From a virus, in the IMG/VR virus record IMGVR_UViG_3300003690_000100, positions 1-32,394 of that record: 32,394 nt of DNA; one strand, written 5' to 3'. The position numbers were made by a program, and so were the translations under genes. A model generated the notes under the pieces. The model was not told the DNA's origin, searched no databases, and worked only from the letters and a program-made list of their open reading frames with translations. The first letter of the stretch is position 1. Each line of letters begins with the position of its first letter. Shown in pieces: positions 25,136 to 30,193 of the stretch.

Positions 25136-25737
25136 GCTGCGACCTCGCCAAACTTCTCTGTATCATTTCCCCAAGATGTCCAACCTTGGCGCGTATTGCG
25201 CGCAAATAATTCCAGGTATGGTCCAGCGACGAGCCTCTCTATGCGGCCATAAATGCAATCTGGCTTGCGGGAGTGCTGGCGGCGGGGTTCTATGATTCCT
25301 TGGCGGACGGCGGCGCTTCGGCGCTTGGGTTTGCCGCGCGCGGCGAGCAGACAGACCTCGCTGTTAGATCGCGTCCAGTAGCCGCTGCCGATAAGAGCTT
25401 TCGTATCTTCCTGAAAAAACTCTAACTGCTTTGCGTTGGCTTTCATCCATGAAAACGCGCACGTTTTGTAAGTAAATCCCCAGGCGGCAATAACAGATAA
25501 TGCGCGTTGAAGCGTGGGCCATGTGACCCACATAATCAGTACACAGTCCTTGTTGGCGAGAGATTCAACCGGCAGCGCGGTGAGCGCGTCGGTGTCCATT
25601 GTGCGGTAGTGTCGTCTAACATCTGTATTCGCTTTTTCTTGTGTGCCCCAGGTATCGAAAGCCCAAGGCGGATCAGCATAGATCGCACCGAAATGGTGAT
25701 GCGGTATGTCACCAAACGGCCAACTCAGGCACCTCAT
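25132..25737 (-). CDS. MT-A70-type DNA N6-adenine methyltransferase
   Basis: The 201-residue enzyme carries AIYADPPWAF with the catalytic DPPW (residues 22-25), GYWTRSNSEVCLLAARG (119-135), HSRKPD (155-160) and GPYLELFARNTRQGWTSWGN (172-191), all hallmarks of phage MT-A70 adenine methyltransferases. It should methylate adenine in phage or host DNA at an unknown site. The ATG at 25737 is chosen because it overlaps the upstream stop (TAATG); a longer in-frame extension to 25923 lies inside the upstream gene. Methylation may protect DNA or mark promoters. A 46-bp piece of this gene recurs inverted at 27565-27610. Confidence 0.92.
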   Translation of the reverse strand: MRCLSWPFGDIPHHHFGAIYADPPWAFDTWGTQEKANTDVRRHYRTMDTDALTALPVESLANKDCVLIMWVTWPTLQRALSVIAAWGFTYKTCAFSWMKANAKQLEFFQEDTKALIGSGYWTRSNSEVCLLAARGKPKRRSAAVRQGIIEPRRQHSRKPDCIYGRIERLVAGPYLELFARNTRQGWTSWGNDTEKFGEVAA

Positions 25738-26051
25738 TACCTTATCCAATATATTGGTGTCCGACGCGCATGGCTTTTCTTCGCAGTCATGTGTCCATAG
25801 CGGCCAGTATCTATCAGGATGCCGCGACGAACAGCGGTGGAGATTAGGGAGCCCCATGCGTTGTGATGGTGGGGAACGATTCCGCGATGGCTGAGTGCCA
25901 TACGCACTTGCTCGCCAGTCCATTCTCCGGCAGGAAGCTGGTCTATGCTGGCCAGTGCGCCTACCATAAAGTCGGGCGCGTTTGACGCGACCTTATCTAG
26001 CGCCGCGTTCCTTTCCGAGCGAGCAGTATAAAGATCGCTCATCCGAGACAC
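25737..26051 (-). CDS. conserved phage protein, winged-helix-like, 104 aa
   Basis: A 104-residue protein with DQLPAGEWTGEQVRMALSHR (38-57), GIVPHHHNAWGSLISTAVRR (58-77) and a C-terminal KSHARRTPIYWIR. I recognise the PxGEWTGExVRxALxxRGIxPHHHNAWG pattern as a conserved small phage protein found near replication and regulatory genes; it reads like a winged-helix DNA-binding fold, but no function is proven. The GTG at 26051 has AGAGG about ten bases upstream; an ATG at 26042 is the alternative. It is coupled by TAATG to the methyltransferase. Confidence 0.75.
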   Translation of the reverse strand: MSRMSDLYTARSERNAALDKVASNAPDFMVGALASIDQLPAGEWTGEQVRMALSHRGIVPHHHNAWGSLISTAVRRGILIDTGRYGHMTAKKSHARRTPIYWIR

Positions 26052-26070
26052 TAGGCTATTACCTCTATGG

Positions 26071-26277
26071 TCACGATAACTGTGGAACCTCGCGGTAGCT
26101 CACCTTCACTCTCTCCAAGCCCAGGGCCTTTAGAAGTTTTGGTGGCGGAGCTTTCTGCCTCGAGAGAACGTAGGCCACGAGAGAATAGGAAACGCCAAGC
26201 CCAAGCGCAGCTCGACGGATCGACCCAGAATCATCTACGCGCGCTTGCAGGCGGCGCAACACCGCATCTTCATTCAT
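26071..26277 (-). CDS. Cro/Cdd-like helix-turn-helix regulator
   Basis: A 68-residue protein with an HTH pattern SIRRAALGLGVSYSLVAYVL (residues 19-38) followed by KLLKALGLERVKVSYREV, the layout of small Cro-like repressors. It is the first gene of the leftward operon and faces the rightward early operon across a divergent promoter region, so it probably sets the early switch. The start at ATG 26277 is preferred because the upstream in-frame TTG at 26313 is itself part of a TTGACA -35 box. No Shine-Dalgarno is visible, so the mRNA may be leaderless, as known for lambda cI from PRM. Confidence 0.72.
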   Translation of the reverse strand: MNEDAVLRRLQARVDDSGSIRRAALGLGVSYSLVAYVLSRQKAPPPKLLKALGLERVKVSYREVPQLS

Positions 26278-26284
26278 ATGTGGC

Positions 26285-26313
26285 ACAGTAAAAGTCCGCT
26301 CCACCCGTGTCAA
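26285..26313 (-). promoter_or_regulatory. leftward sigma70-type early promoter
   Basis: On the minus strand TTGACA (26313-26308) is separated by 17 bp from TACTGT (26290-26285). The -35 box is perfect, the -10 box weaker. The predicted transcript start lies within a few bases of ATG 26277. It faces a rightward promoter 11 bp away. Confidence 0.55.
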
Positions 26314-26323
26314 CTTTTAAGTC

Positions 26324-26352
26324 TTGACCACCTAATCTTCATGGTCTATGAA
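26324..26352 (+). promoter_or_regulatory. rightward sigma70-type early promoter with operator-like half-sites
   Basis: TTGACC (26324-26329), a 17-bp spacer, then TATGAA (26347-26352). GACCA (26326-26330) and TGGTC (26342-26346) form an inverted pair inside it, and ATGGTC recurs at 26353-26358 region as ATGGTCC, giving half-sites on one helix face. A repressor such as the adjacent Cro-like protein could bind here. The exonuclease gene starts 40 bp downstream with GGAGGC as ribosome binding site. Confidence 0.55.
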
Positions 26353-26391
26353 TGGTCCACGCATAAAGTATGATTGTTGGAGGCATAGCTA

Positions 26392-26673
26392 ATGGCACTA
26401 ACTAAAAAGCAAAAAGTCGAGCGCGAAGGCAAGCTTACGGCAAGCCGTGTTGGCATTTTGATGGGCGGCAGCAGCGAAAAGATACTCAGATTGTGGTCGC
26501 AAATGATCGGCCAAATCGAAGAAGATGACTTGTCTAATGTATGGCCCGTCCAGCTAGGAGGCGCTACGGAATCGCTAAATTTGAATTGGTATGAACGCAC
26601 CACTGGCCACAAGCTCACCCGGCGCGGCGAGGTTGTCGTAATGAAAAAAAAAATTGGGCAGCGGCAACATTAG
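26392..26673 (+). CDS. YqaJ/lambda-type exonuclease, N-terminal part (frameshift at A10)
   Basis: The first 87 residues read KLTASRVGILMGGSS (14-28), then QLGGATESLNLNWYERTTGH (54-73), the start of a YqaJ/lambda-exonuclease fold (E60 in GGATES). At 26644-26653 a run of ten A residues follows ATG; the frame then ends after IGQRQH. A -1 shift there gives N-W-A-A-A-T-L-D-G-F and joins the second part, producing a 269-residue enzyme of normal length. The GGAGGC ribosome binding site supports the start. The enzyme would resect double-stranded ends for the ERF annealing protein. Confidence 0.85.
   Translation: MALTKKQKVEREGKLTASRVGILMGGSSEKILRLWSQMIGQIEEDDLSNVWPVQLGGATESLNLNWYERTTGHKLTRRGEVVVMKKKIGQRQH
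26644..26653 (+). other. A10 slippery run inside the exonuclease gene
   Basis: Ten consecutive A bases follow ATG at 26641. The conserved protein reading passes from frame ATG-AAA-AAA-AAA to AAT-TGG, a -1 shift, or equivalently one additional A. Runs of nine or more A are known sites of RNA polymerase slippage and A-rich heptamers of ribosomal frameshifting; a sequencing homopolymer error would look the same. Confidence 0.75.
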
Positions 26674-26687
26674 ACGGATTTGATGAT

Positions 26688-27200
26688 ATGGAGGGCGGCC
26701 CAGTTGATGCAAAACATGTGGGCGGATATGAGACTATTGAAACGATAGTGGACAGATACACTCCACAAATGCACTGGCAGATGATTGTTACTGACTCTAC
26801 CTGGTCAGCACTTTCAATTGTCGAGGGAGCGCGTGAGCCCGTCGTGCATGAAGTTCTGTATGACTCAGATTATGGCACTGAGCTGTGGACGAGGGCAGAG
26901 GCTTTTATGCAATGCGTCGAAGCACTGACGCCACCTGTCATTCTTCCTCCAGTTCAAGCGCCGATTCCACAATCAAAATGGCAGACCGTGGACATGGTAG
27001 GCAATAATGCTTGGGCCTCACACGCCACCGACTGGCTTGAAAATAGAGATGAGGCAAAACTATTCGCCACAGCGACAAAGGAATTGAAATCACTGATCGA
27101 GGAGGATGTCGGTCTCGCTTTTGGGAGCGGCGTCAAGATCAAGCGCAACAAGGCAGGGCATTTGTCTATAACCAAATCCAGAGGAGAAGCAAATGAGTAA
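26688..27200 (+). CDS. YqaJ/lambda-type exonuclease, C-terminal part
   Basis: The frame is open from 26652 and reads WAAATLDGFDDMEGGPVDAK (split TLDGF, then VDAKHV), where LDG and DAK take the place of the catalytic D and E-x-K of this family, followed by YTPQMHWQMIVTDSTWSALS, the substrate-binding helix and strand. The ATG at 26688 lies inside the nuclease core and has no ribosome binding site, so independent translation is unlikely. The C-terminal 90 residues continue into a charged tail (KSRGEANE). It overlaps the next gene by eight bases. It is functional only if joined to the N-terminal part. Confidence 0.85.
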   Translation: MEGGPVDAKHVGGYETIETIVDRYTPQMHWQMIVTDSTWSALSIVEGAREPVVHEVLYDSDYGTELWTRAEAFMQCVEALTPPVILPPVQAPIPQSKWQTVDMVGNNAWASHATDWLENRDEAKLFATATKELKSLIEEDVGLAFGSGVKIKRNKAGHLSITKSRGEANE

Positions 27201-27651
27201 AGTTTCAAAACTTCATGAAGTTCCAGACGGGTCTAAGCTCCCACGCAGCACAATAGATTTGGTAGTTGACGCCATAGATAACGCTGAAAAATGCAGAATT
27301 GCGTGGTTTAACCAACTCGAAATCCGAAGGGAATTCGGGCTCGGGCAAGCCAGAGTCACGAGGTTGGAGGATGCCACCAAATTACTCCAAAGTTTGAGAC
27401 GTTCGATATACGATGATTGTTGCGGCAATAAATACGGACTCTACCTGATAGATTTGGTAGTTGACGCCATAGATAACGCTGAAAAAGAGGATGCCACCAA
27501 AATCGTCTTACTCCAAAGTTTGAGACGTCAGATAGCCGAATTGCGTGGTTTAATAGCAGAATTGCAAGGACTGTGTACTGATTATCTGGGTAACGTGGCC
27601 CACGCTTCAAGTGGTTTAACCAACTCGAAATCCGAAGGGGAAGCGCAATGA
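27193..27651 (+). CDS. mosaic repeat protein between exonuclease and ERF genes
   Basis: A 152-residue protein not matching a family I know. IDLVVDAIDNAEK appears twice (residues about 21-33 and 86-98), LLQSLRR twice, and IAELRGLIAELQG forms a two-heptad coiled coil near residue 115. DNA repeats explain this: an exact 39-bp block recurs 195 bp apart, and other blocks recur in shuffled order and in different frames. A 46-bp segment matches the methyltransferase gene in inverted orientation. The start has a GAGGAGAA ribosome binding site. The reading frame is intact, so it may be expressed, but it could also be a decayed or newly assembled gene. Confidence 0.6.
   Translation: MSKVSKLHEVPDGSKLPRSTIDLVVDAIDNAEKCRIAWFNQLEIRREFGLGQARVTRLEDATKLLQSLRRSIYDDCCGNKYGLYLIDLVVDAIDNAEKEDATKIVLLQSLRRQIAELRGLIAELQGLCTDYLGNVAHASSGLTNSKSEGEAQ
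27253..27639 (+). repeat. shuffled direct repeats within the mosaic gene
   Basis: Block A (39 bp, starting ATAGATTTGGTAGTTGACGC) is identical at 27253-27291 and 27448-27486. Block B (GAGGATGCCACCAAA...TTTGAGACGT) is at 27367-27403 and 27487-27529 with a 6-bp indel. Block C (29 bp, GTGGTTTAACCAACTCGAAA...) is at 27303-27331 and 27611-27639 in different frames. Block D (GAATTGCGTGGTTTA) is at 27296-27310 and 27538-27552. D and C overlap at GTGGTTTA in the first copy but are 58 bp apart in the second. Confidence 0.9.
27565..27610. repeat. 46-bp inverted copy of a methyltransferase gene segment
   Basis: The 46 bases starting CAAGGACTGTGTACTGATTA equal the reverse complement of 25507-25552 at 43 of 46 positions. 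In the methyltransferase this segment encodes the KDCVLIMWVTWPTLQ region; here it is read in another frame. The two copies are about 2.0 kb apart and inverted, flanking the early promoter region. Confidence 0.9.
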
Positions 27652-28412
27652 TTAGATCACCAGAGATTGCCGGATTGGCGGCTGCCTTAGCAAAGGCCCA
27701 AGGTGAAATGGAGTTCGCAGTCGAGAACAAAGAGAACCCATTTTACAAATCGACATATGCAGACTTGGCATCAGTGTGGAAGGCTATGCGAGCCCCGCTC
27801 TCGAAGCACGGTCTATCGGTCCTTCAACTACCCGAAGCGGACGAGAGTGGTAACATCCGAGTGTCCACACTTTTGATGCACTCATCCGGCCAATTCATCG
27901 AAGCATCATACACACTCAAACCGACAAAAAATGATCCGCAGGGATACGGATCGTCGATTAGTTACATGAAAAGGTATGCACTCACCGGGCTTGGCGTTGC
28001 GCCGTTAGATGCGCCGCTAGACGACGACGGCAATGCTGCATCAGTTAAAACCAACCGTCCGGTTCGGGAGAGCGATAAACCGAAACATAGTGTAGTGATG
28101 GCGCCCACAAAAAAAGCTGAAATTCTCAAACTGCCAGCCGCGGACCCCAAGGCGGCAGGTGCGCCTCGGGAACTCCCAAGTCCGCAGCAAATTAGTGATG
28201 AGGCAGGTGACGATTCCAAAGTGGGGTATTCTTGGAGGCCATGGGGCCAGCTACTCATTTCTAAATTCAAAAATAATGGGGACAAGGACCTGACGGATTG
28301 GCTTGCGTTTAACGAGACCAATCTTACAAAGCTCAAAAAAGAAGACCCGCGAATCCATGGGGCAGTTATGAAAGCTTATGAGCAATATAGTTTGCCCCGC
28401 GCCCATGAGTGA
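27648..28412 (+). CDS. erf: ERF-family single-strand annealing protein
   Basis: A 254-residue recombinase. Family signatures are KENPFYKSTYADLASVWKAM (28-47), PLSKHGLSVLQ (50-60), YGSSISYMKRYALTGLGVAP (100-119) and PLDDDGNA (123-130). ERF proteins (P22 Erf type) anneal complementary single strands and work with an exonuclease in phage recombination and genome circularisation; here the exonuclease lies one gene upstream. The C-terminal part (about 200-250, YSWRPWGQLLISKFK) is a separate helical domain. The ATG overlaps the preceding stop (ATGATTAG region) and has GGGGAAGC as ribosome binding site. Confidence 0.92.
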   Translation: MIRSPEIAGLAAALAKAQGEMEFAVENKENPFYKSTYADLASVWKAMRAPLSKHGLSVLQLPEADESGNIRVSTLLMHSSGQFIEASYTLKPTKNDPQGYGSSISYMKRYALTGLGVAPLDAPLDDDGNAASVKTNRPVRESDKPKHSVVMAPTKKAEILKLPAADPKAAGAPRELPSPQQISDEAGDDSKVGYSWRPWGQLLISKFKNNGDKDLTDWLAFNETNLTKLKKEDPRIHGAVMKAYEQYSLPRAHE

Positions 28413-28839
28413 GTTTTTTGTCCAGCGCGGGCGTGATGGTTTAATGCCATTCTCTGCTGAAGACTCAGCCCAAATCGCCAAACTGGCGTATGGAAAGCCG
28501 ATCAAGATTAAGGCTACGGTGCCCCGAAATGGCCGGTTCCTTGCGTTGTATTGGGTTCTTTGCGCGCGCGTGGCGGATGCACTTGGGATTTCGCCAGAGG
28601 TGGTGAGTGACTTGATTAAGGTCGCAACGGGACATTGCACTGTCGTCAAAACAAAAACAAAGGGAGTGCAGTATTTCCCAAGATCAATTAGCTTTGCGAA
28701 AATGAAGGATGAAGATAGCTTCCGCGATTTTTTTGACCGGGCGATCTGTGTAATTTGTAACGAGTGGGGCATGGAGCGTACCGATGTCCTTGCCGCAGTT
28801 GAGGATATATTGGTGCCCACGGAACTGCGTGGTAGGTGA
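28405..28839 (+). CDS. DUF1367-like protein, NinB-type neighbourhood
   Basis: A 144-residue protein with GLMPFSAEDSAQIAKLAYGK (split at residues 12-31), PRNGRFLALYWVLC and RSISFAKMKDEDSFRDFFDR (96-115), then a WGMERTDVLAAVEDIL helix. The RNxxF...ALY and SISFAKMxxxxFxxFxDRxxxVI patterns resemble DUF1367 proteins, a family found in the recombination and replication regions of lambdoid and related phages with no established activity. The ATG at 28405 overlaps the ERF stop by eight bases; an upstream ATG at 28378 is possible. The stop is followed at once by gcrA. Confidence 0.72.
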   Translation: MSEFFVQRGRDGLMPFSAEDSAQIAKLAYGKPIKIKATVPRNGRFLALYWVLCARVADALGISPEVVSDLIKVATGHCTVVKTKTKGVQYFPRSISFAKMKDEDSFRDFFDRAICVICNEWGMERTDVLAAVEDILVPTELRGR

Positions 28840-28840
28840 T

Positions 28841-29359
28841 GTGAAGTGCAACGCAAATCCTGTTTGGACACCTAGGAGGATGGAACTCCTACGGAAATTG
28901 TGGCGGCAGGGCTGGACCGCGCGGGCTATCGCTAGCCAGCTTGGAGTGGTTTCACGCAACGCAGTGCTTGGAAAGGCGCATCGTTTGGGCCTTCAGTTGA
29001 GGACCCATGCTGACCATGGGCGATGGGCTGGGGAGTCTGCGCGTCCAGCGGCACAATCTCCTGCGCCTAAACCACCTCCTGCGCCTAAACCACCTCCTGC
29101 GCCTAAACCACCTCCTGCGCCCGAACCACTTCCTGCGCCCGAACCACTTCCTGCGCCCGAAACGTCCCCTTTAACGCTCGTTCGGACGGTGGACCTTGCA
29201 GAGCATCACTGTAAATGGCCGACTGGCCACGTTCAAGAACTGGGCTTTGGGCACTGCGGGGCGCCACGTCTCGCGGGGAAACCTTATTGCGAGGAGCATG
29301 ACAGAAAAGCGCATAATCGTGGAGTCAAGCCCATGGTGATTCAAGATTTTGTCAGGTAA
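28841..29359 (+). CDS. gcrA: GcrA-family transcription regulator with proline-rich linker, GTG start
   Basis: A 172-residue GcrA homologue. The N-terminal DNA-binding domain reads VWTPRRMELLRKLWRQGWTA (8-27), then IASQLG and SRNAVLGKAHRLGL (38-51). The C-terminal RNA polymerase-sigma70-binding part shows CKWPTG, HCGAPRLAGKPYCEEH (about 121-157). In Caulobacter GcrA recruits sigma70 at promoters with methylated GANTC sites. Here the linker is expanded by a PAPKPP/PAPEPL repeat. GTG 28841 is chosen because it directly follows the upstream stop with AGGTGA before it and because the conserved domain starts eight residues in; the frame extends to 28784 inside the previous gene. Presence of gcrA points to an alphaproteobacterial host. 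Confidence 0.9.
   Translation: MKCNANPVWTPRRMELLRKLWRQGWTARAIASQLGVVSRNAVLGKAHRLGLQLRTHADHGRWAGESARPAAQSPAPKPPPAPKPPPAPKPPPAPEPLPAPEPLPAPETSPLTLVRTVDLAEHHCKWPTGHVQELGFGHCGAPRLAGKPYCEEHDRKAHNRGVKPMVIQDFVR
29060..29161 (+). repeat. 18-bp tandem repeat encoding the gcrA proline linker
   Basis: Units of 18 bp: CCTGCGCCTAAACCACCT three times, CCTGCGCCCGAACCACTT twice, then a partial CCTGCGCCCGAA. They encode PAPKPP three times and PAPEPL twice, so length can vary without loss of frame. Confidence 0.9.
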
Positions 29360-29395
29360 GGTTTAATTATTGCCCGCTAAGGTTTAATTATTGCC
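29357..29395 (+). repeat. two 18-bp direct repeats spaced 21 bp after gcrA
   Basis: TAAGGTTTAATTATTGCC occurs at 29357-29374 and 29378-29395. The 21-bp period is two DNA turns, so both copies face the same side, as in operators or iterons. The first copy includes the gcrA stop codon. Confidence 0.75.
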
Positions 29396-29404
29396 TGCGG
29401 GCGA

Positions 29405-29455
29405 CCTGCCGCCGCGCGCTATGACTCCATCCCTCGGAGCGGCGCGGCTGGCAGG
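29405..29455 (+). promoter_or_regulatory. GC-rich hairpin between gcrA and the next gene
   Basis: CCTGCC (29405-29410) and GCCGCGC (29411-29417) pair with GCGCGGC (29442-29448) and GGCAGG (29450-29455) with one bulged T, giving a 13-bp stem. The sequence after it (GAATTAAAT) lacks a T-tract, so it is not a standard terminator; it may pause polymerase or stabilise mRNA. A GACTC (GANTC) site lies in the loop at 29424-29428. Confidence 0.5.
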
Positions 29456-29474
29456 GAATTAAATGGAGAAATAA

Positions 29475-29768
29475 ATGTCAGTCTTTAGCTCGGAACATGC
29501 AGAGTCGCCACTTAAAATACGTTCTAAATCGCTCAACAACGCTGACGAAGATCACCCGTTGGCCATGATTACGCTGGCTGTTCTAAGGCTAGAGAGTTTG
29601 GCATTCGAGGCTATCAGCACTGACCTTGAGACCCTGCGGGGCGCGGTAGAGCAGGACTTTCTCTGTAGCGATGAGGGGGAGACCCTCCGCGACGAATTGA
29701 CCAAAGAAATATCTGAGCTGGCGGAAAAAGTTGACGCACATCTGGGGCTTATATGCGAGGCAGAGTGA
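29475..29768 (+). CDS. hypothetical acidic protein, 97 aa
   Basis: A 97-residue acidic, mostly helical protein of unknown family. It begins MSVFSSEHAESPLKIRSKSL and has two helical segments (HPLAMITLAVLRLESLAFEA and a C-terminal LRDELTKEISELAEKVDAHL). A GGAG ribosome binding site lies seven bases before the ATG. It follows the direct repeats and hairpin after gcrA, so its expression may be controlled there. Its stop overlaps the next start (TGATG). A small early accessory protein is the most that can be said. Confidence 0.65.
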   Translation: MSVFSSEHAESPLKIRSKSLNNADEDHPLAMITLAVLRLESLAFEAISTDLETLRGAVEQDFLCSDEGETLRDELTKEISELAEKVDAHLGLICEAE

Positions 29769-29971
29769 TGACAAACTATCTCAGTATAAATTATCGACGT
29801 TCAGTGGCCTGTTACGAGCCGCCCTCCCAGCCGCCGGCCTCGGGCCAGATGGGATCAACTTACCACACGAGGCATCAGGGGCCCCGCACCAAACTCGCTA
29901 GAGCTTTCTGTATCGCGGGTCTGGTCGCGGCATTGTTGTGCCTTATCTCATTGATAACACTAAATGAATAA
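29768..29971 (+). CDS. small membrane protein, 67 aa, C-terminal anchor
   Basis: A 67-residue protein with a polar, proline-rich N-terminus (YEPPSQPPASGQMGS) and one C-terminal membrane helix (FCIAGLVAALLCLISLITL, residues about 47-65), a tail-anchor layout. The start at 29768 overlaps the upstream stop; an in-frame ATG at 29753 would extend it by five residues. It overlaps the following 33-aa membrane protein by eight bases. Function unknown; it could act on the host membrane early in infection. Confidence 0.6.
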   Translation: MTNYLSINYRRSVACYEPPSQPPASGQMGSTYHTRHQGPRTKLARAFCIAGLVAALLCLISLITLNE

Positions 29972-30065
29972 TCCACTCACACCAAGGGGATGGGTAGTTG
30001 TCTGCGGCGTCCTGTTCGTCATCGCACTTTGGGTTCTAACTCGAAGTCCAATTGGTGCTTTTTGA
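29964..30065 (+). CDS. very small membrane protein, 33 aa
   Basis: ATG 29964 overlaps the end of the previous gene and opens 33 codons: MNNPLTPRGWVVVCGVLFVI followed by ALWVLTRSPIGAF. Almost the whole middle (residues 10-26) is a membrane helix with a positively charged flank. It has no separate ribosome binding site and would rely on coupled translation. The TTGAC at its stop codon is also the -35 box of the next promoter. It is too short for most gene finders; coding is supported by overlap and by the clean hydrophobic pattern only. Confidence 0.45.
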   Translation: MNNPLTPRGWVVVCGVLFVIALWVLTRSPIGAF

Positions 30066-30090
30066 CGCCAGCCGTGACGTCATGTAAGAT
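30062..30090 (+). promoter_or_regulatory. sigma70-type promoter before the replication genes
   Basis: TTGACG (30062-30067), a 17-bp spacer, TAAGAT (30085-30090). The spacer contains the palindrome TGACGTCA (30075-30082). The leader of about 97 bases has a perfect 12-bp palindrome CTGGCCGGCCAG (30145-30156) and a C-rich tract before the DUF1376 gene at 30194. Confidence 0.55.
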
Positions 30091-30193
30091 ACAGCATCGA
30101 GCGACGGTTCGATACTGGGCGCTGGCTTGGTCGTGAGGGCGATCCTGGCCGGCCAGTGACCCCCCTCCCTCCCTTCGCACCAGGGACACCAAA

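Noticed and set aside
25507-27610. Template/variable repeat pair explanation for the 46-bp inverted match
   Set aside because: The three mismatches are G-C, C-A and A-G changes, not adenine-directed, and no reverse transcriptase is present.
30066-30130. tRNA-like GGTTCGATAC (T-loop motif) with GCCAGC/GCTGGC arms
   Set aside because: The arms are only about 58 bp apart and the bases around the motif do not pair as a T-stem; no D- or anticodon arm.
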